A stretch of 64,000 nt of DNA from CAVONV01 sp963697355. GTDB lineage: Bacteria > Acidobacteriota > Vicinamibacteria > Marinacidobacterales > DATDRI01. Shown here piece after piece: positions 46,486 to 55,652 of the stretch. The notes beneath the pieces were generated by a model, which saw nothing but the letters and a program-made list of their open reading frames with translations, ran no database searches and was not told the DNA's origin. The DNA is taken from NCBI GenBank assembly GCA_963697355.1, contig CAVONV010000022.1, positions 186,001-250,000 on the forward strand, written 5' to 3'. The translations under genes and the position numbers were made by a program. Numbering within the stretch: position 1 is the stretch's first letter; each line of letters begins with the position of its first letter.

Positions 46486-46797
46486 GTGAACCTCCTGTGG
46501 CATGGGCGATGCAACAGGTGTGCCAAAAAATTAGCATCTCTGAGAGGCCGTCCGATGGTGCATTCTCGTCTTTTCTCTGATGAAAATGAGCTAGGCTTGA
46601 AGAGCCGCCGGGATTTACGGTTCATCTCGAACTCAAGATCGGACATCGATATTGTCAATACCGGGCAGTGGCTCACAATCGAGTCAGTTTGGGCCGTTTT
46701 GCCGATTTCATTGGCTCTTCTGGTTCATTCTGGCTAATGTGTTAAGAGTTCGAGCCGGTCTACAGACTGACTCTGAAAGAAAGGGAGTAGGGAATAC

Positions 46798-48360
46798 ATG
46801 AAGAGATACCATTTGGCCGTTCTCGTTATGAGCCTAGTTGCCGTCGCGCTGGCGGTGGCGGTTCCAGCCGCTGCACAGGGTAAACCCAACATTTTGGTCG
46901 TCTGGGGAGATGACGTCGGCCAGTCCAACATCAGTGCCTACACTAGGGGGATGATGGGCTACCGGACGCCCAACATCGACCGCATCGCCAAAGAGGGAAT
47001 GATATTCACCGATTATTACGGTGAGCAGAGCTGTACCGCCGGGCGGTCGTCCTTTATCACGGGTCAAAGCGTCTTCCGGACCGGTCTCAGCAAGGTCGGA
47101 CTGCCGGGGGCAGACCTCGGGCTTCAAGAGGAAGACCCGACGATCGCGGCCTTATTGAAAGGCCAGGGATACGCCACCGGACAGTTTGGAAAGAACCACC
47201 TCGGGGACCGGGACGAGTTCCTGCCCACGAACCATGGTTTCGACGAGTTCTTCGGCAACCTTTATCACCTCAATGCCGAAGAGGAGCCCGAGAATGAAGA
47301 CTATCCCAGCGATATGGTGACCGCCGATGGACGGACGTTTGGGGAGCGGTTCGGTCCTCGAGGTGTCATCCATAGCTACGCCGACGGACGTATCGAGGAC
47401 ACCGGGCCCCTGACCAAGAAGCGGATGGAGACCGTTGATGACGAGACGGTGGCCGCGGCGATCGATTTCATCAAACGTCAGAACGCGGCGGACACGCCCT
47501 GGTTCGTCTGGTGGAGCGGTACCCGAATGCACTTCCGGACCCACGTGAAGGCGGAGAACCGCGGCATTTCCGGCCAGGACGAGTATTCCGACGGCATGGT
47601 CGAGCACGACATGCACATCGGTCAGTTTCTCGATCTCCTGGATGAGTTGGGGATTGCCGACGACACCATGGTCTTTTATTCGACCGACAACGGTCCCCAC
47701 TACAACACCTGGCCCGACGCGGCATCGACCCCCTTCCGCGGTGAAAAGAACACCAACTGGGAGGGCGGTTGGCGAGTACCCGCCATGATTCGATGGCCGG
47801 GTAAGATCGCTGCGGACTCGGTGACGAACGCGATTGTCCATCACATGGATTGGCTGCCAACCTTTCTTGCGGCCGCTGGAGAGACCGACGTCAAAGACAA
47901 GCTCAAGAAAGGCGGGTACCAGGCCATTGGCCGCACCTATAAGAACCACCTCGACGGCTACAACATCCTTCCGCTGCTCACTGGCCAGACGGATGAGAGC
48001 CCGCGCAAAGAGATCTTCTACTTCTCCGATGACGGAGATCTAACCGCGCTTCGTTATGAGGACTGGAAACTCATCTTCATGGAGCAGAAGGCCGAGGGGA
48101 CCTTTCGGGTGTGGATGGAGCCTTTCGTTCCGCTGCGTGTCCCGTTGATTTTCAACCTTCGCCGCGACCCTTACGAGCGGGCCTCGATCACCTCGAACAC
48201 GTACTACGACTGGTTGCTCGATCGAGCCTACCTCTTGGTCCCCGCGCAGACCTACGTCGGCCGGTTCTTGCAGACGTTTCAAGAGTTCCCACCACGTCAG
48301 AAGGCGGCGAGCTTCAGTCTCGATCAGGTGATGGAAAAGCTGGCGCCGACGTCACACTAA
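46798..48360 (+). CDS. Exported type I arylsulfatase
   Basis: A 520-residue protein with a signal peptide ending AVAVPAAAQ. The formylglycine signature C79-T-A-G-R83 in EQSCTAGRSSFITGQ is intact, and NILVVWGDDVGQ and FYSTDNGPH supply metal-binding residues. The long C-terminal half (NLRRDPYERASITSN) is of the arylsulfatase group often paired with a HAD phosphatase-like lipoprotein, as it is here. It should hydrolyse an aryl or carbohydrate sulfate ester in the periplasm. A terminator-like hairpin lies 16 nt downstream, before the HAD gene. Confidence 0.88.
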   Translation: MKRYHLAVLVMSLVAVALAVAVPAAAQGKPNILVVWGDDVGQSNISAYTRGMMGYRTPNIDRIAKEGMIFTDYYGEQSCTAGRSSFITGQSVFRTGLSKVGLPGADLGLQEEDPTIAALLKGQGYATGQFGKNHLGDRDEFLPTNHGFDEFFGNLYHLNAEEEPENEDYPSDMVTADGRTFGERFGPRGVIHSYADGRIEDTGPLTKKRMETVDDETVAAAIDFIKRQNAADTPWFVWWSGTRMHFRTHVKAENRGISGQDEYSDGMVEHDMHIGQFLDLLDELGIADDTMVFYSTDNGPHYNTWPDAASTPFRGEKNTNWEGGWRVPAMIRWPGKIAADSVTNAIVHHMDWLPTFLAAAGETDVKDKLKKGGYQAIGRTYKNHLDGYNILPLLTGQTDESPRKEIFYFSDDGDLTALRYEDWKLIFMEQKAEGTFRVWMEPFVPLRVPLIFNLRRDPYERASITSNTYYDWLLDRAYLLVPAQTYVGRFLQTFQEFPPRQKAASFSLDQVMEKLAPTSH

Positions 48361-48375
48361 GCGATTTCGATCTTG

Positions 48376-48414
48376 GGGGCTTTGACTCGACAGGGTCGAA
48401 GCCCCGCTATTTTT
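48376..48414 (+). terminator. Rho-independent terminator or attenuator after arylsulfatase
   Basis: GGGGCTTTGA pairs with TCGAAGCCCC (9 pairs plus one wobble) across a short loop, and GCTATTTTT follows at once. It lies between the sulfatase stop and the HAD gene on the same strand, so read-through may set the ratio between them. Confidence 0.65.
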
Positions 48415-48433
48415 CCTGCTATGGAGAACCGAA

Positions 48434-49456
48434 ATGGGTAAGAAGAACGTCCGACCCGTGATGAGCCTCTTGTTCGCCGTCGGACTATGTGTTTTGGCCA
48501 CGGCGTGCGGTGCACCACCGCCGGCGCCGGCGAGACCATCTGACGATCCCTTGCCTTCTTGGACCGAGGGCGAGACGACACAACGGATTGTGGAATTCGT
48601 CGAGACGGTGACCAACGAGTCGAGCGCTCGGTACGTGCCCGCTTCAGAACGCATCGCCGTTTTCGACAACGACGGGACCCTATGGTGCGAGCAGCCCATA
48701 TACTTTCAATTGCAGTTTGCCGTCGACCGGGTTCTAGAAATGGCCGCCGACAATCCTCAGTGGAAAACCGAACAGCCGTTTCAGGCCATCATAGATGGTG
48801 ACAAAGAAAAGCTTGCCCAAATCACGGAGAAGGACCTGCTCGAGATCCTGATGGCCTCCCACGCAGGGATGACCACCGAGCAATTTGCAGAGCATGTGCG
48901 CTCATGGATCTCCACGGCCAATCATCCTCGGTACGGTGTCCTCTACAAAGAGCTCGTGTATCAACCGATGTTGGAGCTCCTCGAGTATCTGAGAGCCAAC
49001 GGCTTCAAAACCTACATCGTTTCGGGGGGCGGCATAGATTTCATGAGAGTATTCACAGAAGAAGTCTACGGTATCCCTCCCGAGCAAGTGATGGGAAGCA
49101 GTATCAAAACGGAGTTTCGCATGGTCGACGGACAACCCGTCTTGTTCCGTATTCCCGAGCTGAACTTCATCGATGACAAAGAAGGAAAACCGGTCGGGAT
49201 CCATCAATTCATCGGTCGACGGCCTATTGCTGCTTTTGGTAACTCGGACGGTGATTTGCAAATGCTCCAGTACACGGCGGCTGGTGATGGGGCAAAGCTC
49301 CTCTTTCTCCTTCACCACGACGATGCCGAGCGGGAGTACGCTTACGACCGGGAGTCCCACATAGGCCGTTTAGACAAGGCGCTGGACGAAGCCCGGGAAA
49401 AAGGATGGGTCGTCGCTAGCATGAAGAGCGACTTTGGGACCGTTTTCGCAAAGTGA
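48434..49456 (+). CDS. HAD-family phosphatase-like lipoprotein
   Basis: A 340-residue protein. A lipobox LATAC25 follows a hydrophobic stretch. The HAD motif I is VFDND-GTLW with D78 and D80, motif II is in YIVSGGGIDF, and FIDDKEGK leads to the motif III/IV region with AFGNSDGDLQML. This is a haloacid-dehalogenase hydrolase of the extracytoplasmic kind. It is adjacent to the arylsulfatase, a pairing seen in other bacteria; sulfatase and phosphatase may act on the same surface substrate, which is inference. Confidence 0.82.
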   Translation: MGKKNVRPVMSLLFAVGLCVLATACGAPPPAPARPSDDPLPSWTEGETTQRIVEFVETVTNESSARYVPASERIAVFDNDGTLWCEQPIYFQLQFAVDRVLEMAADNPQWKTEQPFQAIIDGDKEKLAQITEKDLLEILMASHAGMTTEQFAEHVRSWISTANHPRYGVLYKELVYQPMLELLEYLRANGFKTYIVSGGGIDFMRVFTEEVYGIPPEQVMGSSIKTEFRMVDGQPVLFRIPELNFIDDKEGKPVGIHQFIGRRPIAAFGNSDGDLQMLQYTAAGDGAKLLFLLHHDDAEREYAYDRESHIGRLDKALDEAREKGWVVASMKSDFGTVFAK

Positions 49457-49474
49457 TGATCGATCGCCGCCTTT

Positions 49475-49502
49475 GAGAGGCTCGGCATCCGCCGAGCCTC
49501 TC
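49475..49502 (+). terminator. Perfect 12-bp hairpin after HAD gene
   Basis: GAGAGGCTCGGC (49475-49486) and GCCGAGCCTCTC (49491-49502) form a perfect stem with a 4-nt loop, 18 nt after the stop codon. No strong T-tract follows, but the stem is strong enough to stop transcription or protect the 3' end. Confidence 0.6.
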
Positions 49503-49603
49503 GCATTGCTTCGCCAAATCCGACCGTGCTACATTCTGATTCCTGATTGAGGCGAGACCCCTAGTTCATTGTGCACGGAGGGCTTGTGATCGGGGTGATA
49601 GAC

Positions 49604-51436
49604 ATGCTTGGGCGGGCTACTGTAAGACGAGTTTTGATACAGCTTGCATCAATTCTGCTGCTCAGCATCTTCTCAACATCTCCGCCACTACTAGCTGGAC
49701 AGTCGCTGCCGGGACTCTCAAAACCACCCGCGCAAGAAACGGAGGGCGAGCCATCTGAGGCGGCCGCCGTCGTTCCGGCAGAGCGTGCCAATCCTCGCGC
49801 CACGATGCGCACATTTCTGCTCGCCATGTCAGAGCGCGAGTGGGATCGGGCCATCGCGACGTTGGATCTACGACACGAGAACCTTCCCAAGGATGTCCTC
49901 GACACTCGCGGGAGAGAAGTGGCAGCTCAACTCAAGGCTGTCATGGACCGAGTGGCCTACGTCCGTTATGAAGAGATTCCTGAGGACTTGGGGGAGCGCA
50001 ACCGATACGTCTGGCGAACGGTCGAAGGAAACCCCATCGCGATCGAACGCGCCGAGACCGGCGAGTGGCTCTTTTCTCGAGAGACCATCGAGCGTCTTCC
50101 CGATCTTCTAAGTGCCGTCGAGGATAGCGCCGTCGTAGAGGGCGTGGAAGAAGTGCCTCAAACGCTTGCCATGTGGCTCCGGGACGAGATGCCTCCGAGC
50201 TTGCGACGGGGCGGATTCATCCTCGAATATTGGCAATGGATCGCCTTGGCCATTCTCATCTTCGTCGGAGTGGTCGTCGACCGTGTTTTGACTTTTGTCC
50301 TCGAGCGCATCGTAGCGGGACGCCTGGCCAAGCGTTTGAGCAAGAGAGATATCGATGATGGTCTCGTCCACGCCGCCATGCGACCCTTCGGCTTGGTCGC
50401 GATGGCGGTCCTGTGGTGGTTGGGCCTACTCGTGCTCGGGCTCCCGGCTCAAGCACTCACGATCCTGCTAGTCGCGGTCAAGTTTGTTGCCATCGCGTCG
50501 ATCGTCTGGGCGGCCTACCGTATGGTCGATATCCTCGCGGCGATCCTAGAACAACATGCAGCGGGTACCGAGACGCGATACGACGACCTCCTTGTTCCCA
50601 TGATCCGAAAGTCGGCGAAGATCTTCATCGCGGCCTTCGGTATCGTCTTCTTAGCAGACAATCTCAACATCAACATCACGAGCTTGCTCGCCGGTCTTGG
50701 GATCGGCGGTATTGCCTTCGCATTGGCGGCTCAGGACACCGTCAAGAATTTCTTCGGATCCGTGACCGTCCTTCTCGATCGCCCGTTCCAGGTCGGAGAC
50801 TGGATCGTCGTCAACAACATCGAAGGGACCGTGGAGGAATTAGGATTCCGTTCCACTCGTATCCGAACGTTCTATAACTCCCTCATCACACTACCGAACG
50901 CGAACCTCATCAGTGCTCACGTCGACAATTACGGGGCGCGACGTTATCGGAGGTGGAAGACGTATCTTGGGGTGGCCTATGACACTCCGCCCGAGAAAGT
51001 CGATGTTCTGTGTGAGGGGATACGAGAGCTCGTACGACGACACCCCTATACCCGTAAAGACTATTTCCATGTCTACTTGAACCAGTTCGGAGCCCACTCT
51101 CTCGACATCTTGCTCTATATTTTCTTCGAAACACCCGACTGGGCTACGGAGTTACGTGAACGGCACCGGCTGGGCGTAGATATCCTGCGTCTAACCCGCC
51201 ATATGGGCGTTGAGATCGCCTTTCCGACGCAAACGCTCTATCTCAAACGCGGTGGTGAAACAGAATCGACGCCGATCAATGCGGAATACGGGCAAGACGT
51301 TGTGGCGGACAAGAAGCAGGTTCGGGAGGACGTCGTCAATTTAGTGGATGCCGCTCTTGGAGGCAAAAGGCCCCCTCCTGTGACATTTGGAACGAGTAGC
51401 GTCGACGGCGAGTCCCCAGACGGAGCCGATGGGTAG
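49604..51436 (+). CDS. MscS-family mechanosensitive channel with large N-terminal domain
   Basis: About 610 residues; the ATG at 49604 is preferred to an upstream GTG at 49571. A signal peptide precedes a roughly 150-residue periplasmic domain. Membrane helices lie near residues 210-235, 255-275, 285-305 and the pore helix FIAAFGIVFLADNLNINITSLLAGLGIGGIAFALAAQ near 335-370. VQVGDW-type FQVGDWIVVNNIEGTVEELGFRSTRIRTF and the C-terminal alpha-beta domain follow. It would open under membrane tension to release solutes. The last 199 bases are overlapped antisense by a run-on frame of the broken DUF4010 gene. Confidence 0.88.
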   Translation: MLGRATVRRVLIQLASILLLSIFSTSPPLLAGQSLPGLSKPPAQETEGEPSEAAAVVPAERANPRATMRTFLLAMSEREWDRAIATLDLRHENLPKDVLDTRGREVAAQLKAVMDRVAYVRYEEIPEDLGERNRYVWRTVEGNPIAIERAETGEWLFSRETIERLPDLLSAVEDSAVVEGVEEVPQTLAMWLRDEMPPSLRRGGFILEYWQWIALAILIFVGVVVDRVLTFVLERIVAGRLAKRLSKRDIDDGLVHAAMRPFGLVAMAVLWWLGLLVLGLPAQALTILLVAVKFVAIASIVWAAYRMVDILAAILEQHAAGTETRYDDLLVPMIRKSAKIFIAAFGIVFLADNLNINITSLLAGLGIGGIAFALAAQDTVKNFFGSVTVLLDRPFQVGDWIVVNNIEGTVEELGFRSTRIRTFYNSLITLPNANLISAHVDNYGARRYRRWKTYLGVAYDTPPEKVDVLCEGIRELVRRHPYTRKDYFHVYLNQFGAHSLDILLYIFFETPDWATELRERHRLGVDILRLTRHMGVEIAFPTQTLYLKRGGETESTPINAEYGQDVVADKKQVREDVVNLVDAALGGKRPPPVTFGTSSVDGESPDGADG

Positions 51437-52627
51437 CAATGAGGACTTCCAAACTCATCATAATAGTCAATATATATGACTAGGGCCTTTTTGAGGCCGG
51501 GGCTGCCGGTGCTCAAGACGATTCCAGCCTTGACCACCGTGTTGGACATCGCCGCCAGGGTTACCGCCCGCGAGGCAACCCCACCCTCGACCTCTCCACC
51601 GGGCTGGCTCAGCTCAGCCATCGACATCGTGATGGCGTCGACGTCGGTGAGCCCGGCCAGAACCGACGATACGTAGACGCCTCCGTCGCCGAATTCGGTC
51701 TGTGCCACTCTGGAGACCAGTAGGATCACCGCACATAGGGCGCCAAAGCTCAGTGCCGGACCGAGCTCGAAGGGGTTCGAGAAGTCCATTCCCTCCTCGT
51801 CCGTTGAAGACTGTCCAAAGAAAAGCGCAACAGCATAGCCCAGGCCGGCCACGGCTGCCATCGGCACCCAGACCTGCCCGAGAAGGTTGCGGTTGACCAC
51901 CGCAACTTCCACGATAACTCGCGCGAACATCGCGTGGTCCAGGCCACGGTGACCGCTAGGCGAAGGCCTTGGCAAGCGGTCCGCTTTTCTGGCTGCGCTG
52001 GGAGAAGCTGAGAGTTACTGCCGTGCTCGAGACGAGCCCACCGAGAAAGCCGGTGATGCCGATGCCGCGCTTGGCGCCAACGATCTTGGTGAGCAAATAG
52101 CCAACAAAGCTGATGCCGGAGATCAGAAGCACCATCAGCCAGATCTTGTAGGGATTCAGGACGTCGAAAGGTGGCGCGCCGAGACTGCGGTTCGGTGCCA
52201 CCGGCAGAATGACCGCGGTAATGATCCCGAACTTCATCGTAGCGAGGACGTCTTCGCGAGTAATCCGTCCCGCCAAGCGATGGAACTCGACTCTTGCGGC
52301 CAGGAGCGCCATGACGGTCACGCCTAAAGCCAACACGGAGACGAATTGACCGTAGAAGCTGAGCGCTCCTGCAAGAATGGTGAGAGGGGCCGCCACCTCG
52401 CTCGTCATGCCGACATGACCTCGCCGCGCCGTGACGACGTAGACGGCGATAATCAGGCCTCCGGCCAGCACGATCGACGCGATCAGCGGCCATATCGAGC
52501 TCGTCTCTGTAGCCAGAAACGCGGCGGCACAGCCTAAGAGCGCGAGAAGCGGGAACGTCCGGACGCCTGCAAAAAGCTCACCTTTTTCCCCACTCTTGAG
52601 GTGGTCGTGCTCGCGCTGGAGACCCAT
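51238..52627 (-). pseudogene. DUF4010/MgtC-like membrane protein, broken
   Basis: ELFAGVRTFPLLALLG near the start and KRGIGITGFLGGLVSSTAVT mark the DUF4010 family. A frame change near 51958 leads through LAVTVAWTT to MFARVIVEVAVVNRNLLGQV, needing two single-base losses within 25 nt. Upstream of the ATG, in-frame codons read DILYRFAIALAIGLL, the expected first helix, but no start codon lies between them and a TGA. Downstream, homology ends near 51490 (GSPGLKKAL) and the frame runs on antisense into the MscS gene. Start, middle and end are thus all damaged. In life such proteins are multi-helix membrane proteins of unknown role. Confidence 0.7.
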
Positions 52628-52688
52628 TAGAAGGCCGATAGCGAGCGCGATTGCAAAACGATAGAGGATATCGGCTTGGGATCAATGT

Positions 52689-53573
52689 TCAATAGGCGAC
52701 GCCGAGATGTTTCGGCAAGACCGAGAACTTCAGCTTCCGTTGTTTCGTGGCTTCGCCGTCGAGATTGAAGTGCACATCCTGCTCGGTCTCGATCGTGAAC
52801 TCGGGTAACTGCAAATAGTGGATGAACTCGTTGTCCGGATTCTCAGGCGTTTCCAGTTCCGACTTCAGTTTCTGGATCGATCCCTGGCCTTTGCTGACGA
52901 CCGCGAGGTCGAGCAGCCCATCGTCGAGTCGAGCTTTGGGTGCGACCTCGAATCCGCCACCGGCTAGCCGGTTATTGCCAACCGCCATAAAGAGCATGTT
53001 TCCTTCGAGTGGCTTTTTGCCAGGGATGAGCAGTCGTCCCTCATAAGGCTTCAGATTGAACGCCTTGACGATCCCCATGATCGTATACGCGGTGCCGCCA
53101 AGTGCCTTTTTCATTTCGACCGGCGTGGTGGCCGTGATCTCCGAGCCGAAGCCTCCACTGGTGACATTGATGAAGTTGCTCGAATTGGCGCGCCCCACGT
53201 CGGTCTTTCTTGGTTTTGCGGTGCAGGCGATCTCCAGGCACCGTTTCAGGTCGTTGACCGGTAGCCCGCAGCCGTGGGCAAAGTCGTTTGCAGTTCCCAG
53301 AGGTAAAACGCCCAAAGTTGCGCGGGGCCGCTTCTTGCCCTTGCCGACGAGGGCGTTGACCACGGCATTGATCGTCCCGTCGCCTCCGCCGGCGATGATG
53401 CGCTTGGCTCCCGCGTCGAGAGCCTCCCGAACCACACGCGGCTTGTCCTTCTTGTTCCAGGGGATTCGGACCCTGAGCTTGATCCCTTTGCTCCGGACGT
53501 ACTGGACCGCTTCCTTAACAGGGAGCTCGTTTGCAGACTTGCGATGCAGAACTAGACAAACATCGGATGCCAT
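52689..53573 (-). CDS. YegS/diacylglycerol-kinase-family lipid kinase
   Basis: A 294-residue protein. The nucleotide motif IIAGGGDGTINAVVNAL lies at about 60-76, followed by VLPLGTANDFAHG and NVTSGGFGSEIT. The C-terminal half has the beta-sandwich with FHFNLDGEATKQRKLKF-type DGE. These kinases phosphorylate lipids such as diacylglycerol or sphingosine-like bases with ATP. The gene lies just upstream of the broken DUF4010 gene on the same strand. A second, decayed DAG-kinase fragment is found at 55.2 kb. Substrate is not clear. Confidence 0.87.
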   Translation of the reverse strand: MASDVCLVLHRKSANELPVKEAVQYVRSKGIKLRVRIPWNKKDKPRVVREALDAGAKRIIAGGGDGTINAVVNALVGKGKKRPRATLGVLPLGTANDFAHGCGLPVNDLKRCLEIACTAKPRKTDVGRANSSNFINVTSGGFGSEITATTPVEMKKALGGTAYTIMGIVKAFNLKPYEGRLLIPGKKPLEGNMLFMAVGNNRLAGGGFEVAPKARLDDGLLDLAVVSKGQGSIQKLKSELETPENPDNEFIHYLQLPEFTIETEQDVHFNLDGEATKQRKLKFSVLPKHLGVAY

Positions 53574-54018
53574 AATTACCTCCTACACCACGGCGGATCT
53601 CCGCACGCAACGAGCCTTGAGAGAACGAGGCGTAGCTCGGTACCGCGCTGACCCCTGCAGCCGCGGATTCTCTAGCCCATCCTATCTGAATGAGCCAGTC
53701 GCGTATATGGTTCCATTCGGTGTTGCTCTTCCCCGTCGATTGTTGATGGTCGCTGAAGCTGAATCGTTGCGGCGTTCATCCTCTATGACAAGACTGTACC
53801 GTGTTGTCGACAGGGTAGTATAGTCCCCGAGCGTTCGTGGTGACTATCCGATATCGGCATGGGAGTCGACCTTGCCGATTTCGGATATTCGTGGAAATCT
53901 CGTTCGATGGTGGATCGCTGACACCGTCTAGCTCGTCCCAAAATGGTCGTTGTCGCAAATAAGGGTTGGAGGATAATGCCGATCCGATGCCGCTCCAGAG
54001 GAGCTTCGAGAGAGCACG
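53574..54018. other. Divergent intergenic region with long inverted repeat
   Basis: No gene is seen. A 15-bp imperfect inverted repeat TATCCGATATCGGCA / TGCCGATTTCGGATA spans 53844-53887 with a 14-nt loop and one mismatch. It lies midway between the lipid kinase and the phosphoesterase, and could be a regulator binding site or an RNA hairpin. AGGAGGTAATT precedes the lipid-kinase ATG. Confidence 0.45.
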
Positions 54019-54912
54019 ATGCGTATCCTGCACTTCAGTGACGTTCATCTGCCGGCGCGATTGCTTTCTATTCCCATCAGGGACTGGATGGGAAAGCGCA
54101 TGATCGGCGGGGCCAACCTTCTCTTGGGCCGCGCGCGAAAGTTCATTGATGGACACGAGAAGCTCGTCGCGCTGAATCGCTTCGTGAGAGAGCTTGAGGT
54201 GGGTCTCGTTATCTGCACCGGGGACTACACCTCTCTCGGCACACGCGCCGAGCTTCAGGACGCTCGCAAAGCGGTCGGACCCCTGATGCAGGTACCGCTC
54301 GGCTACGTGAACGTGCCAGGCAACCACGACATCTACGTATTCGACGTTCTGCGTCAAAAGCGGTGGGACGAGAACTTTGGTGACACGTTCGGCACCGACC
54401 TGCCCCAATACGTCGTGGACGGAGGGCGTTGGCCTTTCGTGCGCCTGGTCGGTGACGACGTGGCCGTCGTCGCTGTGAACAGCGCTCGACCCAACCCTCA
54501 ACCTTGGCGCTCCAGTGGAAAAATCCCGCCGCTGCAGCTCGAGGCTCTTGAGAGGATTTTGGCCGACCCTGTCCTGCTCCGCCGCTTCGTCTTTGTGCTT
54601 ACCCACTACGCTCCGCGCGCCGAGGACGGTATTCCGGATCGCCGCTTGCACGGCCTCGTGAACGCCGACGACTTCCTGGCGGTTTGCGCGGGTCTACCAC
54701 GCGGAGCCATTCTGTGCGGGCACATCCATCGGCGCTACAGGGTTCGGGCCGAGGGCGTGAAGCCGCCCATCTTCTGCGCCGGGAGCGCCACCAAGGCCGG
54801 CGATGAGGGAGTCTGGCTGTTCGATGTCGATGGAGGCCAGGTGCGTGCCACGCCGGGATTGTGGCGGGACGGCGGCTATGCGCTTGATCCGAGTGCCGCG
54901 GTCGAAGTGTGA
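54019..54912 (+). CDS. Calcineurin-like metallophosphoesterase
   Basis: A 297-residue protein with all dimetal motifs: ILHFSDVHLP (DxH), GLVICTGDYT (GD), VNVPGNHDIY (GNHD), VLTHYAPR (H) and CGHIHRRYR (GHxH). It has no signal peptide and should be cytoplasmic. Family members cleave phosphomono- or diesters, including cyclic nucleotides and lipid precursors. It is divergent from the lipid kinase across the inverted repeat above, and a lipid-linked phosphate is one possible substrate. Confidence 0.88.
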   Translation: MRILHFSDVHLPARLLSIPIRDWMGKRMIGGANLLLGRARKFIDGHEKLVALNRFVRELEVGLVICTGDYTSLGTRAELQDARKAVGPLMQVPLGYVNVPGNHDIYVFDVLRQKRWDENFGDTFGTDLPQYVVDGGRWPFVRLVGDDVAVVAVNSARPNPQPWRSSGKIPPLQLEALERILADPVLLRRFVFVLTHYAPRAEDGIPDRRLHGLVNADDFLAVCAGLPRGAILCGHIHRRYRVRAEGVKPPIFCAGSATKAGDEGVWLFDVDGGQVRATPGLWRDGGYALDPSAAVEV

Positions 54913-55217
54913 CAGCGCGCGTGGCGCAGGCATCCGTGCTCTTCACACCACGACGTTCTGCCGAGACATGGGATTCGTGCACACAGTCGCGCGGCTATGG
55001 CTGTTGTGACAAAGTTCTCCTATGGGCACCGTAGTGAACATAAGCGAGGCGGACATTCTCTGCCGCGAGATCGTATCAGAGGTGGCGACCGTTACCTCGA
55101 CCTGGGCCCGACCGGGCGCGGTCGAACGGGATTGCTCGGGAAGAGATCATGCTGATGCGCTCCGCATTCGAGCACGAGGATCTCAGACTCGCGCAGAGCT
55201 TCCGTCGCTAGGCGGGG

Positions 55218-55490
55218 TCACTTTGTTTCGTTGGGATCACGACGGTGTGCGACGTTCCAGAGTCGGTCAAATAGCTCGGAGCCTTGCGGAATCCCCGGCG
55301 GGGCCACCTGGCGAGGCGTTCCCAACGGCACGAGGATGCGCAGCCCTCCCGGCCGGAACTCGAAGCGTAGTGGGGCGTCAAGCTTCAGCGCCTCACCGTC
55401 AATCCCGGCCAGCACCTTGGCGTCCCCGGAATCGACCTCGAAGCGCGGCGCGCACCATTGACGGAAGCCGTCGACTCGAGCGGTGGGATC
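55218..55490 (-). pseudogene. Diacylglycerol-kinase-like C-terminal fragment
   Basis: The minus-strand frame reads RVDGFRQWCAPRFEV, then AGIDGEALKLDAPLRFEF and RPGGLRILVPLGTP, the last beta-sandwich strands of a YegS/DAG-kinase protein (DGE, PGxLRxLVP). Nothing upstream on the minus strand continues the homology, and the nucleotide-binding half is missing. It is a decayed gene, different in sequence from the intact lipid kinase at 52.7 kb. The 300 bases before it (54913-55217) hold nothing recognisable. Confidence 0.6.
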
Positions 55491-55652
55491 TGATCTGTCT
55501 GCGTCCTGTACTTCTTTCTTTCCTGAAGCCTACCCTCGACGTGGGCGATCGGAAGTAAGAGAAACACGACCACGGAGGGTACTGATTTGCTCGTCTCGTT
55601 CTCAAACCAAGGAGCGACAGCTCATAAAATCCCCGTCGGCGTTGGGAGATTT

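Noticed and set aside
51437..51500. AT-rich AATATATATGAC as a promoter or attachment site
   Set aside because: No paired element or repeat found around it.
53776..54651. A 291-codon minus-strand open frame
   Set aside because: Antisense to the metallophosphoesterase, whose motifs are all on the plus strand.
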